Positions 57,308 to 64,000 of a DNA stretch of 64,000 nucleotides are shown piece after piece (the stretch's first letter is position 1; the number at the start of each line of letters is the position of its first letter). The DNA lies in the NCBI GenBank assembly GCA_033717875.1, contig JADDKJ010000008.1:1-64000 (forward strand), in the 5' to 3' direction. A model generated the notes under the pieces. The model did not search any database. It was not told where the DNA came from and saw nothing but the letters and a program-made list of their open reading frames with translations. Source of the DNA: SBBG01 sp033717875 (GTDB taxonomy: Bacteria; Pseudomonadota; Gammaproteobacteria; Ga0077554; Ga007554). The position numbers were made by a program, and so were the translations under genes.

Positions 57308-57841
57308 ATGACCATACGCACCTTTCAAAATATCTCCCCCTCCATCGCCGCGGGCGTGTTCATCGACGACACGGCGCTCGTGGTCGGCGATGTGACCCTC
57401 GGCGAAGACGCGTCGTTGTGGCCGATGGCGGTGGCGCGGGGGGATGTGCACCGGATCGTGATCGGGGCGCGCACGAATATTCAGGATGGCTCGGTGCTGC
57501 ATGTGACGCAAGCCAACCGTTTCACGCCGGGTGGTCACCCGACCATCATCGGCAGCGATGTGACGGTCGGGCACCGTGTCATCCTGCACGGCTGCACGGT
57601 GGAGGATCATGCCTTGATCGGGATGGGCTCGGTCGTGCTGGATGGCGCGATCATCCGCTCGCGCGTGCTGCTCGGCGCGGGCAGCCTGGTGCCGCCGGGC
57701 AAGGAGCTGGAGAGCGGCTATCTGTGGCTGGGCAGCCCGGTGAAAAAGGTGCGCCCGCTCACCGAGGATGAGCTGGCATATTTCGAGTATTCAGCGGCGC
57801 ACTATGTGGCGCTGAAGAATCGGCACCTGGGGAAAGGTTAA
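57308..57841 (+). CDS. Gamma carbonic anhydrase family protein
   Basis: 177 residues forming a left-handed beta-helix (hexapeptide repeats) with the histidine-bearing VTVGHRVILHGCTVEDHALI. The YrdA/PaaY-type family binds zinc; activity varies. C-terminus YSAAHYVALKNRHL is typical. Confidence 0.9.
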   Translation: MTIRTFQNISPSIAAGVFIDDTALVVGDVTLGEDASLWPMAVARGDVHRIVIGARTNIQDGSVLHVTQANRFTPGGHPTIIGSDVTVGHRVILHGCTVEDHALIGMGSVVLDGAIIRSRVLLGAGSLVPPGKELESGYLWLGSPVKKVRPLTEDELAYFEYSAAHYVALKNRHLGKG

Positions 57842-57851
57842 ACCCGCAGGG

Positions 57852-57992
57852 CTACACCACGTCCTCGGCTTCCTGTTTCGTGGTTTCTTCGGCGATCTTT
57901 TTCTTGGGCTGAAAACTGAGCGCCACCACCGCGCCCACGACGCCCCCGAAGGCAAACGAGATCACTGTGACTTCGAGCAAAAAATCGAACAT
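57852..57992 (-). CDS. Small single-helix membrane protein
   Basis: 46 residues, MFDFLLEVTVISFAFGGVVG then AVVALSFQPKKKIAEETTKQ and an acidic end. One membrane helix and a charged tail. ATG 57992 has GGGATGG about 10 bp upstream; ATG 58004 is an alternative. Convergent with the carbonic anhydrase gene. No family recognised. Confidence 0.5.
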   Translation of the reverse strand: MFDFLLEVTVISFAFGGVVGAVVALSFQPKKKIAEETTKQEAEDVV

Positions 57993-58170
57993 GACACTGT
58001 CCATCCCTAAAAATTTCCCGGTCGATTGAGAATTAGGCGCCGGTGAGCGGGGGTCCGGCGTTTCTGGCGGATGAACTGCACAACAAATCCGACGGCACAT
58101 GTAGGGAATGCAAATAGCGCACCATCCTTTTGGGCGATGAATTTGCCGCATTCCGGGTATACTGGCAGCC

Positions 58171-59103
58171 GTGAAAACAAACTCCTTGTCGTTTCGCGCC
58201 TTATGGAGCCATCCTCATGTGCAACGTGTCATGGGAGTGGCGGTCTTTGGCGTTTTTGTCGTGCTCGTCGAGATTTATTTCGGCTGGGCGCGGCTGCTTG
58301 CGCCGTGGGGAACGCTGCCGGCGGGCCAAATAATCGCCGCCGTGGCGCTGGTGTTCGTCAGTTATTGGACGCGCGCGGTGCGCCAGTACGATTATTTTCG
58401 CGACGAGATGAGCGGGGCGTTCGGTGTGTGTTTCAAGGTGATGCTGCAACATAATCTGCTCAACAACCTGCTGCCGATGCGCAGTGGCGAGCTGAGTTTT
58501 CCGGTATTGATGGCGCGCCATTTCGATATACCGGTGATGCGTTCGGTGCCCGCGCTGTTCTGGTTTCGCATCCTGGACCTGCACACGCTGGGTGCATGCG
58601 CCTTGGTGGCGATGTTCGCCTGGAACGTGCCGCTCATGCTGGCGCTGCTGGCGGCGTGGATGCTGCTGCCGCCCACCCTGTTCTGGGGCAGCGGACGATG
58701 GCTGAAGGCGCTGAACGGCCAGTCGCATACCAGGCTGCGCGGCGTGCTGAAAAAGACCCTGGGCAGCCTGCCGCAAACGCCGCGTGGTTTCTGGCGCTCG
58801 TGGATCTGGACGGTGATTACCTGGGGGGTGAAGCTGGGCGTGTTCGCCTGGGTACTGTCGCTGTTTGTCGACGTATCGGCCGCCGCAGCGCTGATGGGGG
58901 TGATCGCGGGCGACCTTACCAGTGTGCTGCCGGTGCATGGCGTGGCGGGCATGGGCACGTATGAGGCAGGGGTGGTGGCGGGGCTGTTGCCTTATGGCGT
59001 CACGGCACAGGCCGCGCTGCCGGCAGCGGTGAACGTACACCTCTTTTTGCTGGGCTCGACGCTGGTTGGCGGGGCGTTCAGTCTGTTGCTGGGGAAGCGC
59101 TGA
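58171..59103 (+). CDS. Lysylphosphatidylglycerol synthase TM-region (UPF0104) family protein
   Basis: 310 residues, about seven membrane helices, GTG start. RAVRQYDYFRDE, LQHNLLNNLLPMRSGELSFP and VLPVHGVAGMGTYEAGVVAG match the flippase-like membrane domain (without the LPG synthase catalytic domain). Such proteins are thought to handle lipid-linked substrates. It sits with PAP2, GT2 and GT39 genes. Confidence 0.85.
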   Translation: MKTNSLSFRALWSHPHVQRVMGVAVFGVFVVLVEIYFGWARLLAPWGTLPAGQIIAAVALVFVSYWTRAVRQYDYFRDEMSGAFGVCFKVMLQHNLLNNLLPMRSGELSFPVLMARHFDIPVMRSVPALFWFRILDLHTLGACALVAMFAWNVPLMLALLAAWMLLPPTLFWGSGRWLKALNGQSHTRLRGVLKKTLGSLPQTPRGFWRSWIWTVITWGVKLGVFAWVLSLFVDVSAAAALMGVIAGDLTSVLPVHGVAGMGTYEAGVVAGLLPYGVTAQAALPAAVNVHLFLLGSTLVGGAFSLLLGKR

Positions 59104-59138
59104 TTTATCAGCGCTTCCCGCGGTACAAGGACGTGCCG

Positions 59139-59201
59139 CCATTTTCGATGGCGCACGCCATTGAAAATGAAGTAAAGCAAAAATCACATTTTTGCTTTAC
59201 T
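59139..59201. repeat. Two successive hairpins before the PAP2 gene
   Basis: CATTTTCGATGGCG pairs with CGCCATTGAAAATG (one mismatch), then AGTAAAGCAAAAAT pairs perfectly with ATTTTTGCTTTACT. The second is followed by the 33-bp repeat. Confidence 0.65.
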
Positions 59202-59209
59202 GTACGCCG

Positions 59210-59242
59210 AAAATTCCAGGATGGAATTATTCGGCGTTTCCT
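59210..59242. repeat. 33-bp dispersed repeat, copy 2
   Basis: AAAATTCCAGGATGGAATTA and the following 13 bp match 43258-43290 with three differences. Both copies are beside strong hairpins in intergenic DNA. Confidence 0.7.
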
Positions 59243-59260
59243 TAGGAGCGAAGAAAGCCA

Positions 59261-59851
59261 GTGGATGAGACAGTATTGCTGTGGATCAACCAGGGCTGGG
59301 CGCATCCCTGGCTGGATAGTTTTTTTTGGTGGGTCTCGCAGCGCGCATCATTCGCCTTTCCCCTGGCGGGGCTACTGTTGCTGTTCCTGGTGCGGCGTTT
59401 CCGGCAGGATGGCGTCAAACTGTGGCTGCTGTTGGCGCTGACGGTAGGGGCGGGCGATGCCTTGGGCAATCTGCTCAAACACATCACCGATCAGCCTCGG
59501 CCCTGTTATGCCGTCGCCGACCTGGTGCGCCAACCGGGTCAGGCACCGGGGACGCCCTGCGGCGGCGATCTGTACGGCATGCCTTCCAATCACGCGCTGA
59601 ATTTTTTCGCGGCGGCGGCCTTTCTCAGCCTGGTGATGCGTTCGCGGGCGTGGCTGGCAGGCGCTTTCACCGTCGCCCTGCTGGTCGGGATTTCGCGCAT
59701 CTATCTGGCCAAACACTACCCCAGCCAAGTGCTTGCCGGGGCAACGATCGGCGCGGCGCTAGGCTACATCGGCGCGTGGATTGGGGTAAACTATTTCCCT
59801 TTTATGCAACGTATCAAGCGAAAAGCACACCTCCCTCATGACAGCCACTGA
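59261..59851 (+). CDS. PAP2 superfamily phosphatase
   Basis: 196 residues, GTG start, about five membrane helices. Motif 1 KHITDQPRP, motif 2 MPSNH (PSGH variant), motif 3 SRIYLAKHYPSQ, where the usual final Asp is Gln. Members dephosphorylate undecaprenyl-PP, phosphatidic acid or similar lipids. It overlaps the GT2 gene by 14 bp, suggesting joint use of polyprenyl phosphate. Confidence 0.87.
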   Translation: MDETVLLWINQGWAHPWLDSFFWWVSQRASFAFPLAGLLLLFLVRRFRQDGVKLWLLLALTVGAGDALGNLLKHITDQPRPCYAVADLVRQPGQAPGTPCGGDLYGMPSNHALNFFAAAAFLSLVMRSRAWLAGAFTVALLVGISRIYLAKHYPSQVLAGATIGAALGYIGAWIGVNYFPFMQRIKRKAHLPHDSH

Positions 59852-60878
59852 ACATGCCGCCCCGGCCGGGGCGCAGCCCAGCCAGGCGCACCGCCTCTCC
59901 CTGGTCATTCCGATGTACAACGAAGAGCTGAACGTCGCGCCGATGGCGGCGCGCGTGCACGAGGCGCTGCGCGGCTACGCTCACCCGTGGGAGCTGATCC
60001 TGGTCAATGACGGTAGCGCCGACGCCACGGAGCGCGAGATGCACAAGGCCCAACAACACTACGGCGGTCATGTGCGGGTGGTCACTCTGCAACGCAATTT
60101 CGGCCAGACCGCGGCGATGCAGGCGGGCATCGATGCCTCGCGAGGCGATGTCATCGCCATGCTGGACGGCGATTTGCAGAACGACCCGATCGACATACCG
60201 CGCATGGTCAACCGCCTGCTGGAGGAAGACCTCGACCTGGTGGCGGGATGGCGCAGGAACCGGCAGGACGGACTGTGGCTGCGCAAGATTCCCTCGCGCA
60301 TCGCCAATCGCCTAATCCGCCGCATCACCCAGGTGCATCTGCACGATTATGGGTGCAGCCTGAAGGTATTCCGTGCCGATGTGCTCAAAACGGTGCGCCT
60401 GTATGGCGAGATGCACCGCTTCATCCCGGCCTGGCTGGCGGTGAGCACCGCGCCGTCGCGCATCAAGGAGGAGGTCGTCCATCACCACGCGCGCCAGTTC
60501 GGCGAATCCAAGTACGGCATCTCGCGCACCTTCCGCGTCATTCTCGACCTGCTGTCGGTGTATTTCTTCATGCGCTACAAGAGCCGCCCCGGCCATTTCT
60601 TCGGCAAGATCGGCTTCATTTTCGGCGCGCTGGGTGGCGTGATTCTGAGCTATCTGCTGTTCGTCAAGATTTTCCTCGGCGAATCCATCGGCACCCGACC
60701 TTTGTTGATGGCTGGCGTGCTGTTTATCGTCGTGGCGGTGCAGTTCTTCACCACCGGCGTGCTCAGTGAACTCATCGCGCGCACTTACTTCGAGTCGAGC
60801 AACACCCGTTCTTACGTGGTGCGCAATGCCGAGGCCGTGGCCGGGGTGACCGAGGCGGACTGGATGCGGGTGACATGA
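59838..60878 (+). CDS. Polyprenyl-phosphate glycosyltransferase (GT2, ArnC/GtrB-like)
   Basis: 346 residues. GT2 domain (about 18-250): LVIPMYNEELNV, LVNDGSADATE, LDGDLQNDP (DxD), VAGWRRNRQDG. Two C-terminal membrane helices (about 256-330). It would load a sugar onto undecaprenyl phosphate for the GT39 enzyme next door, which overlaps it by ATGA. Confidence 0.9.
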   Translation: MTATEHAAPAGAQPSQAHRLSLVIPMYNEELNVAPMAARVHEALRGYAHPWELILVNDGSADATEREMHKAQQHYGGHVRVVTLQRNFGQTAAMQAGIDASRGDVIAMLDGDLQNDPIDIPRMVNRLLEEDLDLVAGWRRNRQDGLWLRKIPSRIANRLIRRITQVHLHDYGCSLKVFRADVLKTVRLYGEMHRFIPAWLAVSTAPSRIKEEVVHHHARQFGESKYGISRTFRVILDLLSVYFFMRYKSRPGHFFGKIGFIFGALGGVILSYLLFVKIFLGESIGTRPLLMAGVLFIVVAVQFFTTGVLSELIARTYFESSNTRSYVVRNAEAVAGVTEADWMRVT

Positions 60879-62326
60879 AGGGAAAAAACATCACGTTTCC
60901 TTTTCCACAGTTCATCGCCCTCATCGCCTTTCTTATCGCCTTCAAGGCCTGGTTTCTCCCCGCCGCCGGTTTCGATCTGCACTACGACGAGGCCCAGTAT
61001 TGGGAGTGGTCGCAGCAGCTCGACTGGAGCTATTATTCGAAAGGGCCGCTGGTCGCCTGGCTGATCGCGCTGTCGGAAGCGATGTTCGGTCACGGCGAGT
61101 GGCAGACACGGCTGTTCGGGTGGCTGGCGCATGGCATGCTGCTGGGGCTGGTCTATGCCTTTGCCCGCGATGTCTGGAACAGCCGCGCGGCGGCGTGGTG
61201 GGCGGTGGTGATCGCGCTGTTTACGCCGCTTTACTTCACGCTTGGCCTGGTGATGTCCACCGATGTCTTCCTCTTTACCTTCTGGACCTGGGGGCTGTGG
61301 GCCTGTTACCGCGCGCTGTTCAAGGATCAGCCCCGCGCCTGGTACGAGGCGGGCGCGGCGGTCGGGCTGGGCGCGCTCACCAAGCTCAGCATCGGACTGC
61401 TTCCAGCCTTCGCCGGGCTGATGATTTTGATTCATCCACGGCTGCGGCATCACCTGAAAAACCCGCATCTGTGGGGGGCGCTGCCGCTGATGCTGACGCT
61501 GATGAGCCCGGTGCTGATCTGGAACGCCAACCATGACTGGGTGATGTTCCGCCACGAGATGGGCCATGTGGAGAGCGCCGGTGGATCGGCGAAACAGTTC
61601 GCCGAATTCATCGGCGGACAGTTCCTGGCGCTCTCCCCCGTCGTCGTGCTGCTCGCCGCCTCCGTGTTGTGGCGTCGTCCGTCGGGCGACGATCAGCGCT
61701 TCCTGTGGTGGCTGTCGCTGGCCTGGATCGGCTTCTTCGTCTTCAAGGCCCTGGGCGCCAAGGTGCAGCTCAACTGGCCCGCGCCCAGCTATATCGGCCT
61801 GCTGGTGCTGTTCGCCGGCTACATCCCGGCATTTTCCGCGCTCAAGCTCCGCATGCTGTATCTCGGCATGGCCTTGGGCGCGGCGATGATGGCGGCCGCC
61901 TATCTGCCCCATGTCTTCGGCCTGCCGGAACCCTTCAAGGACAGCAAAGGCTGGCGGCAACCCATTGCGCATATCGGCGCACAGGTTCCTGATGCCCGTT
62001 TCGTCCTGACCAGCTCCTACGCGCTTGCCGGCGAGCTGGCCTACTACTGGCCGCGCCGCGTCCCGGTTTACATCACCGGCAACACCTGGCGGCGCATGAA
62101 TCAACACGACCTCTGGCCGAGCATCGACCGCGAGGCGGGGCGCGACGGCGTCTACATCAGTGATTCCCCCGCGCTGCCCGCCGAACTGGCGCAAGCCTTC
62201 GCGCACTGCACACCGCTGAGCCCGGTCGAGGTGCGCTTCGCTGCCGGAAAACCGCTGCGCACCTTGTATGCCCAGCGCTGCGCACACTACCGGCCGGTTG
62301 ACTGGCCGAAGCCCGCGACTTATTGA
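60875..62326 (+). CDS. GT39 (ArnT/PMT-like) membrane glycosyltransferase
   Basis: 483 residues with about eleven membrane helices and the conserved first loop DLHYDEAQYWEWSQQLDW with SYYSKGPL. This family transfers sugars from polyprenyl phosphate to lipid A, proteins or glycans. Overlap with the GT2 gene supports a two-step modification; the acceptor is unknown. Confidence 0.87.
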   Translation: MKGKNITFPFPQFIALIAFLIAFKAWFLPAAGFDLHYDEAQYWEWSQQLDWSYYSKGPLVAWLIALSEAMFGHGEWQTRLFGWLAHGMLLGLVYAFARDVWNSRAAAWWAVVIALFTPLYFTLGLVMSTDVFLFTFWTWGLWACYRALFKDQPRAWYEAGAAVGLGALTKLSIGLLPAFAGLMILIHPRLRHHLKNPHLWGALPLMLTLMSPVLIWNANHDWVMFRHEMGHVESAGGSAKQFAEFIGGQFLALSPVVVLLAASVLWRRPSGDDQRFLWWLSLAWIGFFVFKALGAKVQLNWPAPSYIGLLVLFAGYIPAFSALKLRMLYLGMALGAAMMAAAYLPHVFGLPEPFKDSKGWRQPIAHIGAQVPDARFVLTSSYALAGELAYYWPRRVPVYITGNTWRRMNQHDLWPSIDREAGRDGVYISDSPALPAELAQAFAHCTPLSPVEVRFAAGKPLRTLYAQRCAHYRPVDWPKPATY

Positions 62327-62333
62327 TGCGCGC

Positions 62334-62516
62334 TTAACCCGGATTGTTCATGAAACAGCTACTGCGAGTCCGTAAGACCATGAATCTGCGGCGTTGCGCT
62401 CGAAAAATGTGCTCGACGTACTGTCAAGTACGCCTGCGCGCATTTTCCGTCGCGCGCCTTGCATCTTCATGGTCTTACGGCCTCTCGTTACGCTGTTCAT
62501 GAACAATTCGGGTTAA
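62334..62516. repeat. Second MITE-like inverted-repeat element
   Basis: 183 bp bounded by TTAACCCGGATTGTTCATGA and TCATGAACAATTCGGGTTAA. Nested inner arms CCGTAAGACCATGAA and TTCATGGTCTTACGG and a central CGTACTGTCAAGTACG give a long imperfect hairpin. It has no coding capacity, and only one copy is in the window. Confidence 0.75.
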
Positions 62517-62550
62517 CAAGCGCTCATTTCTATGAAAAAATGGGTCTACC

Positions 62551-63342
62551 ATGTTCAGAGCCATCCTCGCCATCGCACTGTTTTTCGGTCTTTCGCTGAA
62601 CGCCGCGGCGAATTTCGACGCCGGTGTCGAGGCTTATGAGGCGCAAGATTACAAAAAGGCGTTTACGGAATTCGCCCAGGCCGCCTTGCATGGACATCCG
62701 CAAGCCCAGCGCATGATCGCCGAAATGTACACCGCGGGCATAGGTGTGACCAGCGATATGGCGCAGGCAAGGCGCTGGTACCAAAAGGCCGCCGAACAGG
62801 GGGATGCCCCGGCGCAACATGTGCTGGGCGTTATGTACGCCAATGGCTGGAATGTTAACCAGAGCGACCTTCAGGCCTTGCGCTGGTATCGCTTGGCCGC
62901 CGAACAAGGACTGGCCGACGCCCAGTACAACCTGGGCGTTTTCTACGCAAAGGGCCGGGGCGGTATCACCATGGACGACAAGCAGGCGGCCTACTGGTTC
63001 GCCAAGGCCGCCGAACAAGGCATCGTCGAAGCGCAATACAATCTCGCCAACCGTTACGCCGAGGGGCGCGGAGTGGACAAGAACGATGCGCAGGCCGCGC
63101 ACTGGTACCGCAAGGCCGCCGAACAAGGCTACGGCGCGGCGCAAAACAACCTTGGCAACATGTATCTGCTCGGGCGGGGCGTGCCCAAGGATGCGGCGGA
63201 GGCCGTGAAATGGTACCGCAAGGCCGCCGAACAAGGCATCACCGCCGCGCGTATCAATCTTGGCAATATGTACGCCGATGGCCGGGGTGTGCCCAAGGAT
63301 GAGGTGCAGGCACTGAACTGGTATCGCGCGGCCGCCGAATAG
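62551..63342 (+). CDS. Exported Sel1-repeat protein
   Basis: 263 residues. Signal peptide about 1-20 (AILAIALFFGLSLNAAA), then about six Sel1-like repeats of ~36 residues (e.g. ALRWYRLAAEQGLADAQYNL, AHWYRKAAEQGYGAAQNNLG). Such solenoids bind proteins, often in the periplasm; no specific role is apparent. Confidence 0.9.
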   Translation: MFRAILAIALFFGLSLNAAANFDAGVEAYEAQDYKKAFTEFAQAALHGHPQAQRMIAEMYTAGIGVTSDMAQARRWYQKAAEQGDAPAQHVLGVMYANGWNVNQSDLQALRWYRLAAEQGLADAQYNLGVFYAKGRGGITMDDKQAAYWFAKAAEQGIVEAQYNLANRYAEGRGVDKNDAQAAHWYRKAAEQGYGAAQNNLGNMYLLGRGVPKDAAEAVKWYRKAAEQGITAARINLGNMYADGRGVPKDEVQALNWYRAAAE

Positions 63343-63479
63343 CGTGTGGAGAGATGTAGGGTGCGCCGTGCGCACCGCTGGCCTATGGCGCCGAGTCAAT
63401 CAGAGGTTCCTTTGCCTGATTGGTAAAGTCGCGTAAAATGAACCGATCGTTTTTGGCGGTTTCCCCCAGGCAGGTAACA

Positions 63480-64000
63480 GTGCAAAGTTCACAGCAGGAA
63501 GCGCGGCCCGTCCGCAAAGATACAAGCGCGGCGCTGGATATCAAGGGATCGGTATTCACCCTCACCGTGTTGCACCTCAAAAACACGGACCTCGACGCCA
63601 TGCAAGAGGACTTGCGGCGGCGCCTGGCGCAAGCGCCGCGTTTCTTTCAGCATGCCCCCGTGGTCATCGACATCAAGGCGATGAGCGATGGTGCGTTGGA
63701 CTTCGCCGGATTGGCCCGCATGCTGCGCGCCAACGAGCTGGTCCCGGTGGGTGTGCGTCATGCCACTCCTGAACAGCAGGAAGCAGTCGCCGCTGCGGGG
63801 CTGGCGGTGATGCAGGGCGGTTCCAAACCCGAGCCGCTGCCATCCGAAAAAGCAGCGCCGCGAGCCGAGCCACCCGCGAAAGCTGTTCGTGAAATTCCGG
63901 CCCCCGAACCTGCCGTGCAGACCGCCGCGGCGGCAACGAAAATCGTGCGCCAGCCGGTGCGCTCCGGGCAACAGATTTACGCCAAGGGCGGCGACCTGAT
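63480..64000 (+). CDS. minC: Septum site-determining protein MinC, N-terminal part
   Basis: About 173 codons before the window edge. GTG start (VQSSQQEARPVRKD). N-terminal domain ALDIKGSVFTLTVLHLKNTD and HAPVVIDIKAMSD, then a Pro/Ala-rich linker and the start of the C-terminal beta-helix (RSGQQIYAKGGDL). MinC blocks FtsZ assembly away from mid-cell; minD and minE would follow outside the window. Confidence 0.93.
   Translation, partial: MQSSQQEARPVRKDTSAALDIKGSVFTLTVLHLKNTDLDAMQEDLRRRLAQAPRFFQHAPVVIDIKAMSDGALDFAGLARMLRANELVPVGVRHATPEQQEAVAAAGLAVMQGGSKPEPLPSEKAAPRAEPPAKAVREIPAPEPAVQTAAAATKIVRQPVRSGQQIYAKGGDL

Noticed and set aside
60812..62287. 491-codon minus-strand frame opposite the GT39 gene
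   Set aside because: Gln/His/Arg-rich shadow translation opposite a clear membrane glycosyltransferase.

Overview
The window looks like the chromosome of a gammaproteobacterium. The gene order is the one seen in Pseudomonas and in many sulfur- or methane-oxidising gammaproteobacteria: argH divergent from algZ-algR-hemC-hemD-hemX-hemY; rpmG-rpmB-radC divergent from coaBC-dut-algC-argB; pyrE next to an ExoIII gene; rpsF-rpsR-(DUF2232)-rplI-dnaB; pilT divergent from yggS-proC-yggT. coq7 implies ubiquinone. A PEP-CTERM protein and an EPS-type MarR regulator suggest an exosortase/exopolysaccharide system elsewhere in the genome. I cannot name the genus. No tRNA, rRNA or CRISPR array was found.

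Layout. 1-3.8 kb is an accessory patch, all on the minus strand: an IS3-family element cut by the window edge, a UPF0175 gene next to its end, a HepT/MntA toxin-antitoxin pair whose toxin is frameshifted by an 8-bp tandem repeat, a broken small ORF, a frameshifted YgiT-type zinc-finger gene overlapped by a lone nucleotidyltransferase, and an Rpn-family nuclease. 3.9-10.5 kb holds the MarR-EPS regulator, hemYXDC (minus strand) and the algR/algZ two-component pair. 10.5-21.9 kb is housekeeping: argH, a large lipoprotein, L33/L28, radC, coaBC, dut, algC, argB, pyrE and xth.

22.3-32.7 kb is the most unusual region: a cluster around a divergent cbb3-like (CcoN/CcoO) haem-copper oxidase. It has no recognisable CcoP, CcoG, CcoH or CcoI, but carries about nine small or unrecognised membrane proteins (two of only 30 and 50 residues), a CcoS-like protein, a separate monohaem cytochrome c, a membrane-anchored SUMF1-fold protein without the formylglycine-generating cysteines, and an 898-residue membrane/spermidine-synthase-fold fusion. 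The catalytic subunit keeps the metal-ligand histidines and the cross-link tyrosine, but has Gln where CcoN has a conserved Glu.

32.9-64 kb is mostly core genome: rpsF to dnaB, a PEP-CTERM gene with a sigma-54-type promoter and upstream repeats, ptsP-rppH, an HAD phosphatase with a BtuCD/FecCD-type ABC pair, pilT, yggS-proC-yggT, a dynamin-like GTPase, gluQ, speD, coq7-ycgL-glcF, a 2Fe-2S ferredoxin, a NodIJ-like ABC exporter, lpxB-rnhB, a gamma carbonic anhydrase, a flippase-like/PAP2/GT2/GT39 envelope-lipid set, a Sel1-repeat protein and the start of minC.

Repeats. Three copies of a ~140-150-bp MITE-like element with terminal GGCACCTCTAAAAAT repeats lie at 15.05, 22.16 and 45.16 kb; one supplies the last codons and stop of yggS. 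A second inverted-repeat element lies at 62.33 kb, and a 33-bp repeat occurs at 43.26 and 59.21 kb.
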